Below, piece after piece: positions 23,350 to 35,697 of a DNA stretch of 64,000 nt (positions within the stretch are counted from its first letter, which is position 1; every line of letters begins with the position of its first letter). The notes beneath the pieces are model-generated. The model was not told the origin of the DNA. It was given only the letters and a program-made list of their open reading frames with translations, and searched no databases. Source of the DNA: Ipomoea triloba (Eukaryota; Streptophyta; Magnoliopsida; Solanales; Convolvulaceae). Position numbers and translations under genes: made by a program. The stretch spans positions 2,327,699 to 2,391,698 of the forward strand of contig NC_044930.1 in assembly GCF_003576645.1 (NCBI RefSeq). The letters are read 5' to 3'.

Positions 23350-24783
23350 TTTTGGCTTCCCATATAGCCGATTTCTTCACCAGCCGTCACATTGGCATCA
23401 CCAAAAGGGGAAAATGATTACCATACTCAAACCAGTGAGACAACTCTCTTAATTGGTAGGGAAGTTATAATGGTGTGGTTGTTTCTCCATCTGCAAAATA
23501 TTATGCCAGGATGCAGACCTGTGAAGTGGAAGATCCATGGCTTAATGGGTTTTGTAGCTTTCATTGTGGATTCATCTGGGAAAGGGTAGTCTGCAATACT
23601 GTATACCACCATTTTTGGTTTGTTCAACTTTTATTTCTTGTATTTATTAGAGAATGTAAGCACATTTTGCTTCATATTTATTTCATAATCTTATTCACAG
23701 AAGGGAGACTTGAGGCCTTGAGGGATGCAAGTATACAAGCACTATAATTGCATAAATATATGAGTATATTTTTAAATATATTTTTTCTAAAATATGTATA
23801 GATAGTAATACTAGGTTACTAGTTTTATAATATCTATATACAATAAGCTTTGTTTTTATGAACAAATAAAATGAAAGTTATTAACTTACTACAAAATGAA
23901 TGAAATATATATGATGTGTATGCAATTTAGTGTTTATATACATTAAAGTTTAGATTTATTATCATATACAAGCAATATTATTAACATAATATAGATGAAA
24001 TAAATATGTATTAAAATATAACAATTTTACTAAAATATTTTAGTGTAGTAAAAATAACTTTGTAATATATTAAAGATGAACATAAATATAATAAATTTAC
24101 CTTTCAATCCAAGATTTAAGATAGATTGTTGTTCATAAAGGCAGCTTAATTGGTTTCTAACAATACTTATTAACCGCGGTTCAAAAACGACGTCGTTTCA
24201 CATACACACACACACATATATATTTCACACAACCTGTTGCAATATACATTTTTATAACTTATAATGTACATTATCTTACTTCATAAGTTTTATTATTCTA
24301 ACACATAATTACATTATTCAGCGACGTCGTTTTGAACCGTGGTCCACACAGCTGTGCAGACCGTAACTACAATTCACACAATAATGTGTCCGTGACAAAT
24401 TGTAGGCAAAAACACATAATATGAATTTTTGTGAAGTTCAAACACGAGTTCCCATCTAATAAATCGTTGAGTTATCATGATTTATTCCTTCGTTATTTTG
24501 TTTGGTTAGGATGTTGGAGACTTACTAGGAAACCAAACAGGATATAATTGTTACACAAGAATCAGCAAAGAATCTTCCTCATCCATGCGCGCGTCCCTTC
24601 CTCTAAAATTTACAGACTCACACAATAATCCCAACCCTCAAGTCAATACGAAGAAAGAACCACAGTCCTCTATTCATCCTCTTCCTCATTTCTCTCTCTA
24701 TATAGATATTAGATATATATAGAATTACAGAATACACACAGATACAGTATCCAATTAGGCGTTGACGGCAGTGGAGGAAGAGA
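23350..24783. other. Intergenic region between PPR and first peptidase gene
   Basis: AT-rich; the first few hundred bases are probably the PPR 3' UTR. A MITE-like inverted repeat lies at about 24174-24347. The last 200 bases include the promoter and 5' UTR of the peptidase gene. No other gene is supported. Confidence 0.55.
24174..24347. mobile_element. Short MITE-like inverted repeat with AACGACGTCGTTT ends
   Basis: The left end reads CCGCGGTTCAAAAACGACG followed by TCGTTT, and the right end reads CGACGTCGTTTTGAACCGTGG, which is its reverse complement with one or two mismatches. The centre holds a CA microsatellite. A related ACGACGT / TGTCGTTTTG pair brackets the block at 6560-6830. Confidence 0.7.
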
Positions 24784-27700
24784 ATGGCTGTTGGAATGAG
24801 GGAAGATGTGATTGAGATAACGAAGCCTCGAACGGACAAACGGGAGTACAGAAGAATCGTGCTTCCGAATTCCCTGGAGGTCCTTCTCATCAGCGATCCT
24901 GAAACTGATAAGGTTTCAATTTCGGAAACAATTATGTTTTAATTGTATTTTAGGGGAACTCATTTCGTTGAATTTTAATGCTCTAGACTTCGATTGAAAC
25001 GTAATCAATGCTTTAACCTGCGCTGTGTGCAGTGTGCTGCTTCCATGGATGTTGGGGTTGGTGCCTTTAGCGATCCAAAGGGTCTTGAAGGCCTTGCCCA
25101 TTTCCTAGGTATATAATGCCCATGCTTTGACCGTGATTTTTGTCTTCATATGTTGTCATTTGCTGCAGTGTGGGGACTGGGGAGGTTGTTTCTATGGCTG
25201 CTTCACTAAATCACTGTTTTTAACTACTATGGGGATGCAGTTATGGCTGAACTAGTGATTTAATCTGAAAGCTATAGATAACTGCAGCTTCATGCTGTAA
25301 ACATTTTTTTTTTCTTGGGCAATAGCACTTGTACAGTTGTACCTACCTATTGGGAAAAGGGGGGAAAAAGAAAAAAGAAAACAGAAAAGCTTTGGTGGAG
25401 AAGGAACTTGCTGTTAAAAGATTAATAGGCAATAGGCTGAAGTCAGAATGAAGTAATTCTTTGTTGCATTGCTTACTATTCATTTTCCTTGCCAATGAAA
25501 TTTCACCTTTAAGCCCACTGTTCTTGATATCATATAAATAGTATACATCACCTTTATTGACACACTTGAATAATATAGACATTTAACAAGTGTTCTTAGT
25601 AGTTTCTCTGTACAAATTTGTTAGAGGTTCAAGGAATCAGGGCAAGATTTAGTTATCCCCTATGTGTGCCAATTAGCTAAATGAGTGGAAGGTTTAGTGG
25701 CACTCTGGCATGCGCTGCCTTCTGTTGTTGTAGTGGTTGTTAGCCAGATGTAACATTCTTGATTTGTGTTTGGTACTGTAGAGCATATGCTGTTTTATGC
25801 AAGTGAGAAGTATCCCAAGGAAGATAGTTACTCAAAGTATATCACAGAGGTACTTGCATTCCATTCTTTTCAAAAAAATTTATCTGCCTTCGCATCTCTG
25901 TTCTTCATTCCTTTGGCTACCGGCACACTCCATAAAAAGCTTTAATTTTCTAGGTTTTCTTTCCTATACTGATGTTGCTTGCTGGTTCTGTCAATGTTTT
26001 TATTTATTTATTTCACTTCGATGTTTTTCTAAAATTATGTAGTCCAAAATTAAAAGTTAAGTATTTAAAGCATCCTTATATATACTTCTGTTATTGTTTA
26101 GCATGGAGGCAGTACAAATGCTTTTACTTCTTCTGAGCACACAAACTACTTCTTTGATGTTAACACTGATTGTTTTGAAGAAGCCTTGGACAGGTATAAC
26201 TCTTTTTTTTTTTTTTTTTTTTTCATGAACTACTTCTTTTATGTTATGTTTCCTTTAGCATCCCTCCCAGTTCTACATTTTTTCCTCTTGAAGTTTCTTT
26301 TGGGTTTTCTCATGAAGTTTGTTCTTCAGGTTTGCACAGTTCTTCATCAAGCCACTGATGTCACCGGATGCTACTATGAGAGAAATTAAAGCTGTTGATT
26401 CTGGTTAAGTGGTGTTGTTTTGCACCTAGATGATCTTTTCTTTCTATTACAGATATTAACTGGTGATTGTCATACTGCAGAACACCAAAAGAATCTACTC
26501 TCTGATGGTTGGAGAATGAACCAGGTATTTAATGGTTTTTTTTTGGGGGGGGGGGGGGTTCCTTTTCAAATTTGAAATGACCTATTGGTTATTCTGGTGA
26601 AGAAATCTTAATTTTGATGCTTCTTTGGAAAAAAATCTTTGCAGCTTCACAAACATCTTAGCGCGGAAGGTCATCCGTACCATAAGTTCAGCACAGGTTC
26701 TCAATGCTATTTGTGATATTTACATACACATATTGGATTTTTGTTTTATCATTTTGAAGCTCTTGCATAGGTAGTCACTATATATATATATATATGGCTT
26801 ATGTAATCTGGCAATGTTAATGTCTTCCATCTTCTTATCATGCACAGGAAGTTGGGATACATTGGAGGTCAGGCCAAAAGCAAAAGGACTAGATACAAGA
26901 CAGGAACTTCTCAAATTTTATGAAGAAAATTATTCAGCGAACCTCATGCATTTAGTCATATATTCAAAGGGTATGTGCAATTATTTTCTCATACAGTATT
27001 TGCTATATTGCATTACCAAATATTTTGAACTCTTTCTTTAATGTGTATATTTCAGATAGCCTTGATAAATCTGAGAGATTGGTACAGAGCAAATTCCAAG
27101 AAATCCGAAATATTGATCGAATTCGTACACATTTTTCTGGTCAGCCTTGCACAGCAGAACATCTTCAGGTATGATGTGTAACTGTCTGGTCTTTTGTACT
27201 TGGGTATACTATATAAGCAAAATGAGGCTAAGAATGCAACACATTGCAAATTTAACTGATTGTATGTGTGAGTGTATTATATGTTTGTTTATTTAGTTAT
27301 TTGCCAATATGGCAATAAATCAGCATAAAGCTTCTGAAGTCAACAATTGTATCATTCTCACTCAAAACTAGTAATGAGATACTTGGATTGTTCTTTCCTA
27401 GGCCTGGAATAATGGAACTGGCCACTTCTCATCTATTGATGTATGGCTCAAGATGAGTGAATGGTTGATATTGCACCTGGCCTGGGGTAGAACAACCCTG
27501 CCCACCAAACCTAAAAAACATCCATATGTGCAATAAGAGTATTATTTTGTCAAGTTACATTATTAAATTTTGCTAATAGAGGGATTTAAATGTGAAGCAC
27601 CAAGTGGTTGCAAGCCCATGCATGGAAAATCAATAAAACACTTCAATAAATATTGCTAGCAGAGTAGTAAGTAAAACCAAAAAAGCAAATATTCTACTTA

Positions 27701-30700
27701 TCACCCAAAAAAGAAAGAAATGAAAAGAAAAGAAAAGAAGTAAAACTGATAAAAGAATTGATTCTGCCCCTCAACTATTGAGCAAGATCTGTAATCTGTA
27801 GGCTGAAGCAGTAATCAATAGCTTTGCTTAGGATGATATTGACCCCTTTGACTGTTTTAAGGAAAATCTATATGCAATCTTCTGTGTTACATTATCCTAG
27901 GAAACATTAGCTGGAGAATCCCATAACCCACAATGATGTAGAAATGCTACCATTGCCTGGTTGGCACTTGGCAGTATAAGGCTTATTGCATAGAAACATG
28001 TCAATGAATGATGTTAGTTATCCTGATATAAGGGTTAATAGTAATCGCAATGAACAATATCCATGGTGATATTTGATTCAGTTATTATTTAATCCTAGCC
28101 TTTGTTCAGTTCAATGTACCCACAGAAGCTTTCAAAGTTAATGTGAACCAAATATATTTAATTACTAGCAACGGCATGTGCGTTGCGTGAAAATGAGTGC
28201 CCAATGTATTTGTCCAACATTAAAATGATGATTATATTGAAATAGATTAAAGAAAAAATAATAAGAAATAGATAAAATTAATTTGTAAAATCCAAAGCAT
28301 TTATTTAGAAACAAATTATCTGTACTAACAGAATTTGATAAAGGTGTTTAATAGGGTTAGCTTGGTTTTGATAATAAGATTTAATAGAAAATTTAGTTTT
28401 GAAATTAGTGGGAAATATATAATATATTTCATAATTATAGAGTTAAGTATACTTTGATTAACAAGACTTGATAGAAAATTTTTACATCTATTTTAGTTTT
28501 GAAATTAGTAGGATATGTTAATCTCAAAACCAAAAACTTGCGCGCACGCGCACACACACACACATATATATATATTTGTTGAATTTATATTGTGGTTTTT
28601 TTAATAATTTTTTTTTTATCTCTTTAATTTGAAGTACAATAACTAAAAGTACAACATTAAACAAACAGATTTAAAAAAAAAAAAAACTTAATTGGAATGT
28701 TAATGGGGTAAGGGTACATCCAAACAATTAAAAGTACAATCATTAAAACACAATATAGAAACAATTTGGATGGAAAAAGAGCATAAATCTTAAGGTCATA
28801 ACCATCCCTCTATCTTTATATGTATAGTAGGATATGCACCCTTATGACTTAATTTACTGTTTTCTCCCTCAGATTCTTGTCAAGACTGTTCCGATCAAGC
28901 AAGGGCATAAGTTAAGAGTTATATGGCCTATAACACCAGGCATACGTCATTATATGGAAGGGCCTACTAGATATCTAGGTCACTTGATTGGCCATGAAGG
29001 AGAGGGATCTTTGTTTTACATCTTGAAAAAATTGGGTGGGTTTTTCCACTTCAGAAATTTTATCTATCATATCTTGTTTGAAAGGTCACTCTTTCAACTT
29101 TGAGCATATATATTTGGAATTCTATATTTACAAAAGGTTTTGGTTATTAACATTCTTGCAGGTTGGGCTACAAGTTTATCTGCTGGTGAATCAGACTCAA
29201 CTTTTGAGTTTTCATTCTTTAGAGTAGTTATTGACTTGACAGATGCTGGTCATGGTAAGTTATTTCTTTCCTTTTTTTGTGGTTATTATTGGGCACTAGG
29301 ACATGGAGGCTATTGGTCTTGTTTCCTTTTGTTTATTTCTGAAAACTTTCTGTCACTTTCCATACTCACCATTTTAAAGTTTCTTTTTGTGTGTCTGTGT
29401 GTGCGTGAGGCACATCTGCGGGTGTGTTGATTTTTTGGGTGGATGTCATATACACCCAATATTTTGTCTCTTCCTTTGCAGAAGGACAATGAGGAACTGT
29501 GTTTTAAATTTGGAAAATTGATATGTGTCCCTATAAAAATATTGTAGAGCATTTTGAGGACATTGTGGGTTTGCTATTCAAGTTTATCCTCCTCCTGCAA
29601 CAAGCTGGTCCCTGCAAGTGGATATTTGATGAGGTACATCCAATTTTGTTCGCATTTATGTCTGAGAATACTAGAATGCAATTTTCATGACAGCTCTGCA
29701 GCACTTATAGTCTTATACAGTTATACTGATAAAGGAATAATTAAATGGAAGTTTATACCCACAAATTTAGCAGATACATATGTATTGCGTATTAGCAAGC
29801 AAAGTCAACTGCTAAAGAACTTGATGGTTTTTTGCCTTCTATTGCTGATTCTGTTATCTTTTTTAAAGATTACAATCTTATTTATCTTTTTATTTTTTTT
29901 ATTTTTTATTTTTTTTAAATAATTTGTATTTTAAATTCTATGAAGCTTTCAGCTATTTGTGAAACTGGATTTCACTATCAAGACAAGACTCGGCCCATTG
30001 ATTATGTTGTCAATGTTGCGATGAATATGCAGGTATTTAAACCAATGCCAATATTCTGTTTGGCATAATGCATGCATGCCAGTATTTTAAATTCTGGTTA
30101 GACAGATGAAAGTTTTAATGATTGTCATGATGCTGCTTTTCAGCACTATCCCCCAGAAGATTGGCTGGTAGGATCATCTTTGCCATCAAAATTCAATGCA
30201 AGCATTATCCAGTCATTCTTAAATGAACTCACTCCTCTGAATGTGAGGTTAGTAAAGAGCTTCTCAAACAATGTACTTAAATAATTCCTGTATTCTTAAT
30301 ACAAAAAAGGGATTGAGGCGGCATGTGAGCTGGAGGAGAATAGTCTTATTAATACTTCTGCCTGTCTATGTGACACATGCTTTTTATATGGTTTCCCATC
30401 TTTAACTTTTAGATTCATCTATTATTTCTAAATTCAACAGAATTTTCTGGGAGTCAACCATGTTTCAGGGGCATACTGATACAAGTGAGCCTTGGTATGG
30501 AACTGCATATTCTTTGGAGAAAATCGATGGTTCACTGATTCAGGTTTCTTTCTAGTTGTCTACCATATAAGTGATTTTGATTTGTCTCTGTGGTCTAGGT
30601 GTTTAGACCAACATCAATCAATAATCCTCAATTAAGACATTGACATTTTTTTTTCTTCTAGAAATGGATGGATCAAGCCCCTGTTGAAGATCTGCATCTT

Positions 30701-33700
30701 CCAGCCCCCAATGTCTTCATTCCAACTGATCTATCTCTGAAGCATGCCTTAGAGAAAGTGCGAAAAACTCTACATAATTTACTGTGTTTTTAATTGTTTA
30801 AAAAAAAATTCTAATGTATTGACCTTCACAACAGACGAAACTTCCAACTTTGTTGAGAAAGTCACCATATTCAAGGTTGTGGTATAAGCCAGATACAACA
30901 TTTTCGTCTCCAAAGGCATATGTTAAAATAGACTTCAATTGTCCTTATAGTGGAGCTTCTCCTGAGTCGGAACTTCTTACAGATGTTTTTACCCGTTTGT
31001 TGACGGACTACTTGAATGAATATGGTATGTATTCCAGTATTGTTGACACTTATTATACTCGTGCTCAGTCTTAGAGTTTCTGCAACTAAATTTTAAACAG
31101 AAATTTGTGTTTCAATCTTTCAGCATACCATGCACAGGTTGCTGGTCTGTATTACAATATAAGCAACACAAGTAGTGGCTTTCAGGTATTCATCTTCTTT
31201 TCCTTTTCTTTACATTCCTTCGATAATTTTTAGATTTATCTTACTACATGGTTAAAAAGGCTATGCCAACTATCCCTTTGCAAATACCTCTTCTTCTTTT
31301 TTTTCTTTTTTTTTTCCCCCCTTATCATATGATACTACCATTTTGCATTTAGGATCTTCTTTGTTTATTTATATTGTCTTATTTTCTGTTCACTTCCACT
31401 TTCCTTTAGGTAACGGTATTTGGATATAATCACAAGTTGAGGGTCTTATTGGAAGCAGTTATCGAAAAGATTGCAAATTTTGAAGTAAAACCTGATAGAT
31501 TCTGTGTGATCAAGGTGAGGATCTGCTATTTTCTGTTGCTAATGATGTACTGATCTCAATTGTAGTCAAAATAGGACCTTACCATCAGTCTTTTATGCAA
31601 TCTCGCCATGATTGTTCTAATTTCTAGTTTATCTGAGATAACTATTTTAATATTTTTCTGAATATGCTTCCAATTAAAATGCTGCTGACTGGATCTATTG
31701 CTGGTGTTGATTTTTTTTGTCTTCTTGTAGGAATTAGTAACAAAGGAATTGCAGAATTTAAAATTCCAGCAGCCATATCAACAGGCTATGTATTATTGTT
31801 CTCTAATGTTGCAAGACCAAACATGGCCTTGGAATGATACACTCGAACTTCTACCTCATATTGAAGTTGATCATCTCTTGAAGTTCTATCCTCTGATGCT
31901 GTCAAGGACCTTCTTAGAATGTTATGTTGCAGGTTGTTACATTTCTTGGATTTCATGCTTTGATTTCACTTTTCCTGTTTCTGTGTTAAATCACCAACCC
32001 TTTCACTCTTCACAGGAAATATTGAACCAACTGAAGCAGAGTCAATGATAAAGCTTGTCGAGGATATTTTCTACAATGGGCCAAAGCCTTTGTCTCAGGC
32101 TTTGTTTGCATCTCAACATTTGACTAACAGAGTGGTTAGGCTTGACAAAGGGAAACATTACATTTACACCAGAGAAGGCTTGAATCCAAGTGATGAAAAT
32201 TCTGCTCTCCATCATTATATACAGGTACTAACAAATAAAATGAACAAGGAAAAAATACACATGTTTTACTCTTCTTGTTGGAAATGTATGGTCAATTTAC
32301 TTATTTTGCATAAAGTGACCGTTTAACCTCAATCTCAAATGCTGTTGAGAAGTGGGGATTGTTCAAGGAGAACACGAATTTGGTCTCTTGAGTGGTGTTC
32401 ACACTGTGGGCATCCTTGGGCAGAGCTTTTCACTGTGTCCAAATAGACTAGGCGAGTTCAAATATCTTCTTTTATGGATTTTTTTTGAATTTATTTTTTC
32501 TATTTTAGTTGTGTAAGAGGGTTAATACTAGTAGCTTCTTGAAGTTTTTATCTTTCATTTATAGCAGGTTGTGGTCTGTTCTTTGTGCCTTGAATTTTCC
32601 TATGCGTTGCCAGTTTGACTTCATTTCTGACAGCAATCGTTGCATCATTGTGCAGGTGCATCAGGATGATTTCTTGCTGAATGTCAAACTTCAGCTTTTT
32701 GCTCTGACGGCAAAGCAGCCAGCTTTTCATCAACTTAGATCAGTTGAGCAACTTGGCTATATTACTGTGCTTCTGCAACGGTATGTAGTTTTGTTTCCAA
32801 CTGAATTTTCACTAGCAGATGTTTGTTTGTTTGTTTTATGGAACTAAGAGTTCTCTATTTCTAGGAATGATTTCGGTGTTCTTGGAGTGCAATTTATCAT
32901 TCAATCTACAGCTAAGGTATGGCCGTATGGGCATAATTTCTATCCTTTCTTCATTTCACAAGTGTTAAGCACCGGTCTTCACGTCTTATGTTGTGCTTGG
33001 CAGGACCCTAAACATATTGACTCACGAGTCGAGGAATTTTTGAAGATGTTTGAGAGTAAACTTTATGAGATGGCAGATGATGAATTTAAGGTGAGCTCAG
33101 TAAAACAATTTACCCATGTTTCATTCATCACGCTTCAGTCTCAACCGTTTGACCTATTACTTGCATTACGCACTGTTAAATTAAGAACAGCTTATGTCTG
33201 AGAGTGAGCAGATAATCATCAAGTGCTGGGACTAAGAACACTGTGAAGTGGGATCAGCACAAAATTTGGGAGACATCTTCTTTTGACTAAACATATATTG
33301 ATTAGAACAGTAGATATTTCATACTATATTCAAATACAAGAGATATTCGGAGAAATTTAGAGCGCATATACTATATAACATAGTGCAGTACTATATTTTC
33401 TTATGTTTACAGTTCTTGATTTCCACTGCTTTGTTGCCCTTAAATGTGATCTTGTAATGGAACAGAGCAATGTCACTGCACTTATCGATATGAAGCTTGA
33501 GAAGCACAAGAATTTAAGAGAAGAATCTCGATTTTACTGGAGGGAAATTTTTGATGGGACTCTAAAATTTGACAGGAGGGAACATGAGGTATGAAGATCT
33601 CATATACTTATCTGTCTATCAGAATCATATTTGTTAAGACTTTTTATGGTAAGAAACCTCATTTTTCTGGAGGGGCGGTAAGGTTTTAGACTTTAGAGTC

Positions 33701-33989
33701 TATAATCTGAATCCTATAATCGGCAATGATCTAACAGGTTGAAGCACTCAAGAAGCTGACTAAAAAAGACCTGATTGAATTCTTCGACGAACACATAAAA
33801 GCTGGTGCCCCGCTGAAGAAGTCACTAAGCGTCCAAGTATACGGCAGCTCTCATTCTGCCGAGTGCAAGGCACACCAAAATGAGCCGGTTGAACAACACG
33901 TTGTTCGGGTAGAAGATATATTCAGTTTCAGGCGATCTCACGAGCTCTACGGTTCATTCAAAGGAGGCCTTGGTTTTATGAAGCTGTAG
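24784..33989 (+). CDS. PXM16: Insulysin-like M16 zinc metallopeptidase, copy 1 (PXM16 type)
   Basis: M16A peptidases of the insulin-degrading enzyme type digest peptides in a closed chamber; the Arabidopsis homologue is listed as peroxisomal. Twenty-six exons: 24784-24912, 25033-25108, 25782-25849, 26102-26193, 26330-26403, 26481-26524, 26645-26696, 26848-26970, 27056-27168, 28873-29035, 29162-29254, 29548-29633, 29946-30032, 30144-30247, 30441-30543, 30662-30757, 30835-31024, 31124-31185, 31410-31514, 31731-31932, 32016-32224, 32656-32780, 32865-32916, 33004-33090, 33466-33588, 33738-33989. They join in frame to 969 residues. The inverted zinc motif is H66-x-x-E69-H70 (HFLEH) and the third ligand is E147 (VDSEH), 77 residues after H70 as in insulin-degrading enzyme. 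[18 protein letters not shown] and the C-terminal substrate-binding LRSVEQLGY are present. The C-terminus is FMKL, a possible variant of a PTS1 peroxisomal signal. It appears intact. Confidence 0.93.
27169..28872 (+). other. Large repeat-bearing intron 9 of peptidase copy 1
   Basis: At 1.7 kb this is the longest intron of copy 1; the matching intron of copy 2 is about 0.2 kb, so the extra length was gained here or lost there. It contains a strictly alternating purine-pyrimidine tract (28539-28575) and AT-rich unknown repeat DNA. No coding sequence is seen. Confidence 0.7.
28539..28575. repeat. Alternating CG/CA/TA dinucleotide tract
   Basis: Thirty-seven bases of unbroken purine-pyrimidine alternation: TGCGCGCACGCGCA, then CA repeats, then TA repeats. 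Such GC/CA alternation can adopt Z-DNA in principle. Confidence 0.9.
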
Positions 33990-34692
33990 GAGGCGAGAGT
34001 GCCTCAGAGGCTTAGATCAGCATTGTGTGAGTTAAAAAGCCTTTGTTTTGAACTCTTCATTTTTATACAAGTTCAGAAAATAATGGATTAGTGATGGTTT
34101 ACAATTTGCCACAACTATTTGTTACCAACCATGGCAATACATATTTGTAGTATATCCAAAAACTTTCTTGTTTATGCACCAATGCCTATGAATGTGGATT
34201 ATCATACTCCTTTTTATTTTCCTCCTACCCAAATATATACACCATAAACAATGCCGATAGATCCGTGAAAAATAATAAATTGTACTAGAAAGATATTGTG
34301 CAACTGATTTGACCAATAGAGTGTTTGCAAGAAAGAATCAAATATTGATTTAATATTTTTTAATTTGTAAACATTGATCTAATATTTTTTAATAGTTCAT
34401 GTGCCCTAGTATCTACTTTTGGAGTATTTTTTTTTTCTCGCATCTTTCTATGTCTCTTTCACTCCTTTAATAACATGTAAATAAATATTTTTTATTCATT
34501 ATGACGTCACTATATACACCAGCTCATGATCCCGGATCCCCTTTTTAAATACGGAGTATTAACTTTAGAAGGTTCAAATTTTACCAAGTCAATAAAAGCT
34601 ATTAACATTTATTTTCTGAGTTGTTCCACATAGAAAAAAAATAAAGTAAACTAGGAACGCTGGACTCCACAAACACAAGTCATAAACTAAAA

Positions 34693-35088
34693 GAGTTAAT
34701 TACCGACTTGGTCCCTCGACTGTTGGGATTTCACCACTTTGGTCCTTGATAATTTTTCTTGTCCAATTAAGTCCTCGACTTTGAAAAAATTAACCAATTT
34801 GGTCCTCCATTTATTTTACCATTTGATATCCGTAAAATCGGGACCAAATTGGTAATTTTCACTATAGTCAATGGATCATTTCAGTCAAAATTAATTACCC
34901 AAATGGTCCCTTGACTATAGCGAAATTACCAATTTGGTCCTGATTTAACGGTTGTTTAACACCAAAATAAACGGAGGACCAAATTGATTAATTTTTTCAA
35001 AGTCGAGGACTTAATTGAGCAAGAAAAATTGTCGAGGACCAAAGTGGTGAAATCCCAATAGTCGAGGGACCAAATCGGTAATTAACTC
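34693..35088. mobile_element. Foldback DNA element, 396 bp, with 10-bp target duplication
   Basis: The element begins GAGTTAATTACCGACTTGG and ends with the reverse complement (about CCAAATCGGTAATTAACTC). The two halves are inverted over almost the whole length (TCCCTCGACT, CCACTTTGGTCC, AGTCCTCGACTTTG on the left; their complements on the right). It is flanked by the direct repeat TAAACTAAAA at 34683-34692 and 35089-35098. Long terminal inverted repeats with a 9-10 bp target duplication point to a non-autonomous Mutator-like (MULE) element. No coding capacity is seen. Confidence 0.88.
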
Positions 35089-35697
35089 TAAACTAAAATA
35101 TCTCGTGGGTTTTGCGTTAGCAAAGGCAGCCGAGTGTAGTTGTGGATACTTCATACTTAGAGGTTGTTATGCCATGGATCCAGATCCGCATTGTAAAGTA
35201 GATTCATGTTCACGTTCATATTTTTTTATTTTTTATTTTTATTGATGAGACGCAGGTTAACATGTAAGAAAAAAAAATTAACAAACGCATTTGGAAGATG
35301 CCTTCCAAAAACGCATCTCCCAAACACTCTTTTTTTGGATCCTCTTTTCTTATAATAAGAATTTTATCCAAATTTATTTTATAAAAAGTATACTTGTCGT
35401 GTAGCGTCACTACAAAACCCCTTATTTGACTGGTCCGACCGTCCGACGTGGAACCCCGCAGGGAAAGCCAATAAAATGAATTTATTTTTATTTAAAAACT
35501 TTTTCGTGCGTCTACTTGTGAAGAAACTGATGTGACTTTTACTTCCCAAATTCCAAATTCTGAATCATTCTTCACTCAATCTTTTCCTCATCCATTTCTG
35601 AACAAGGTAAGCTCCTAGCTGCTTCTACTTTTTGCTCTCTACACAGACTCGTGTACCTAATATTTGTTGCTATATTGTTGTTTGGAAGGTGAGAAAG

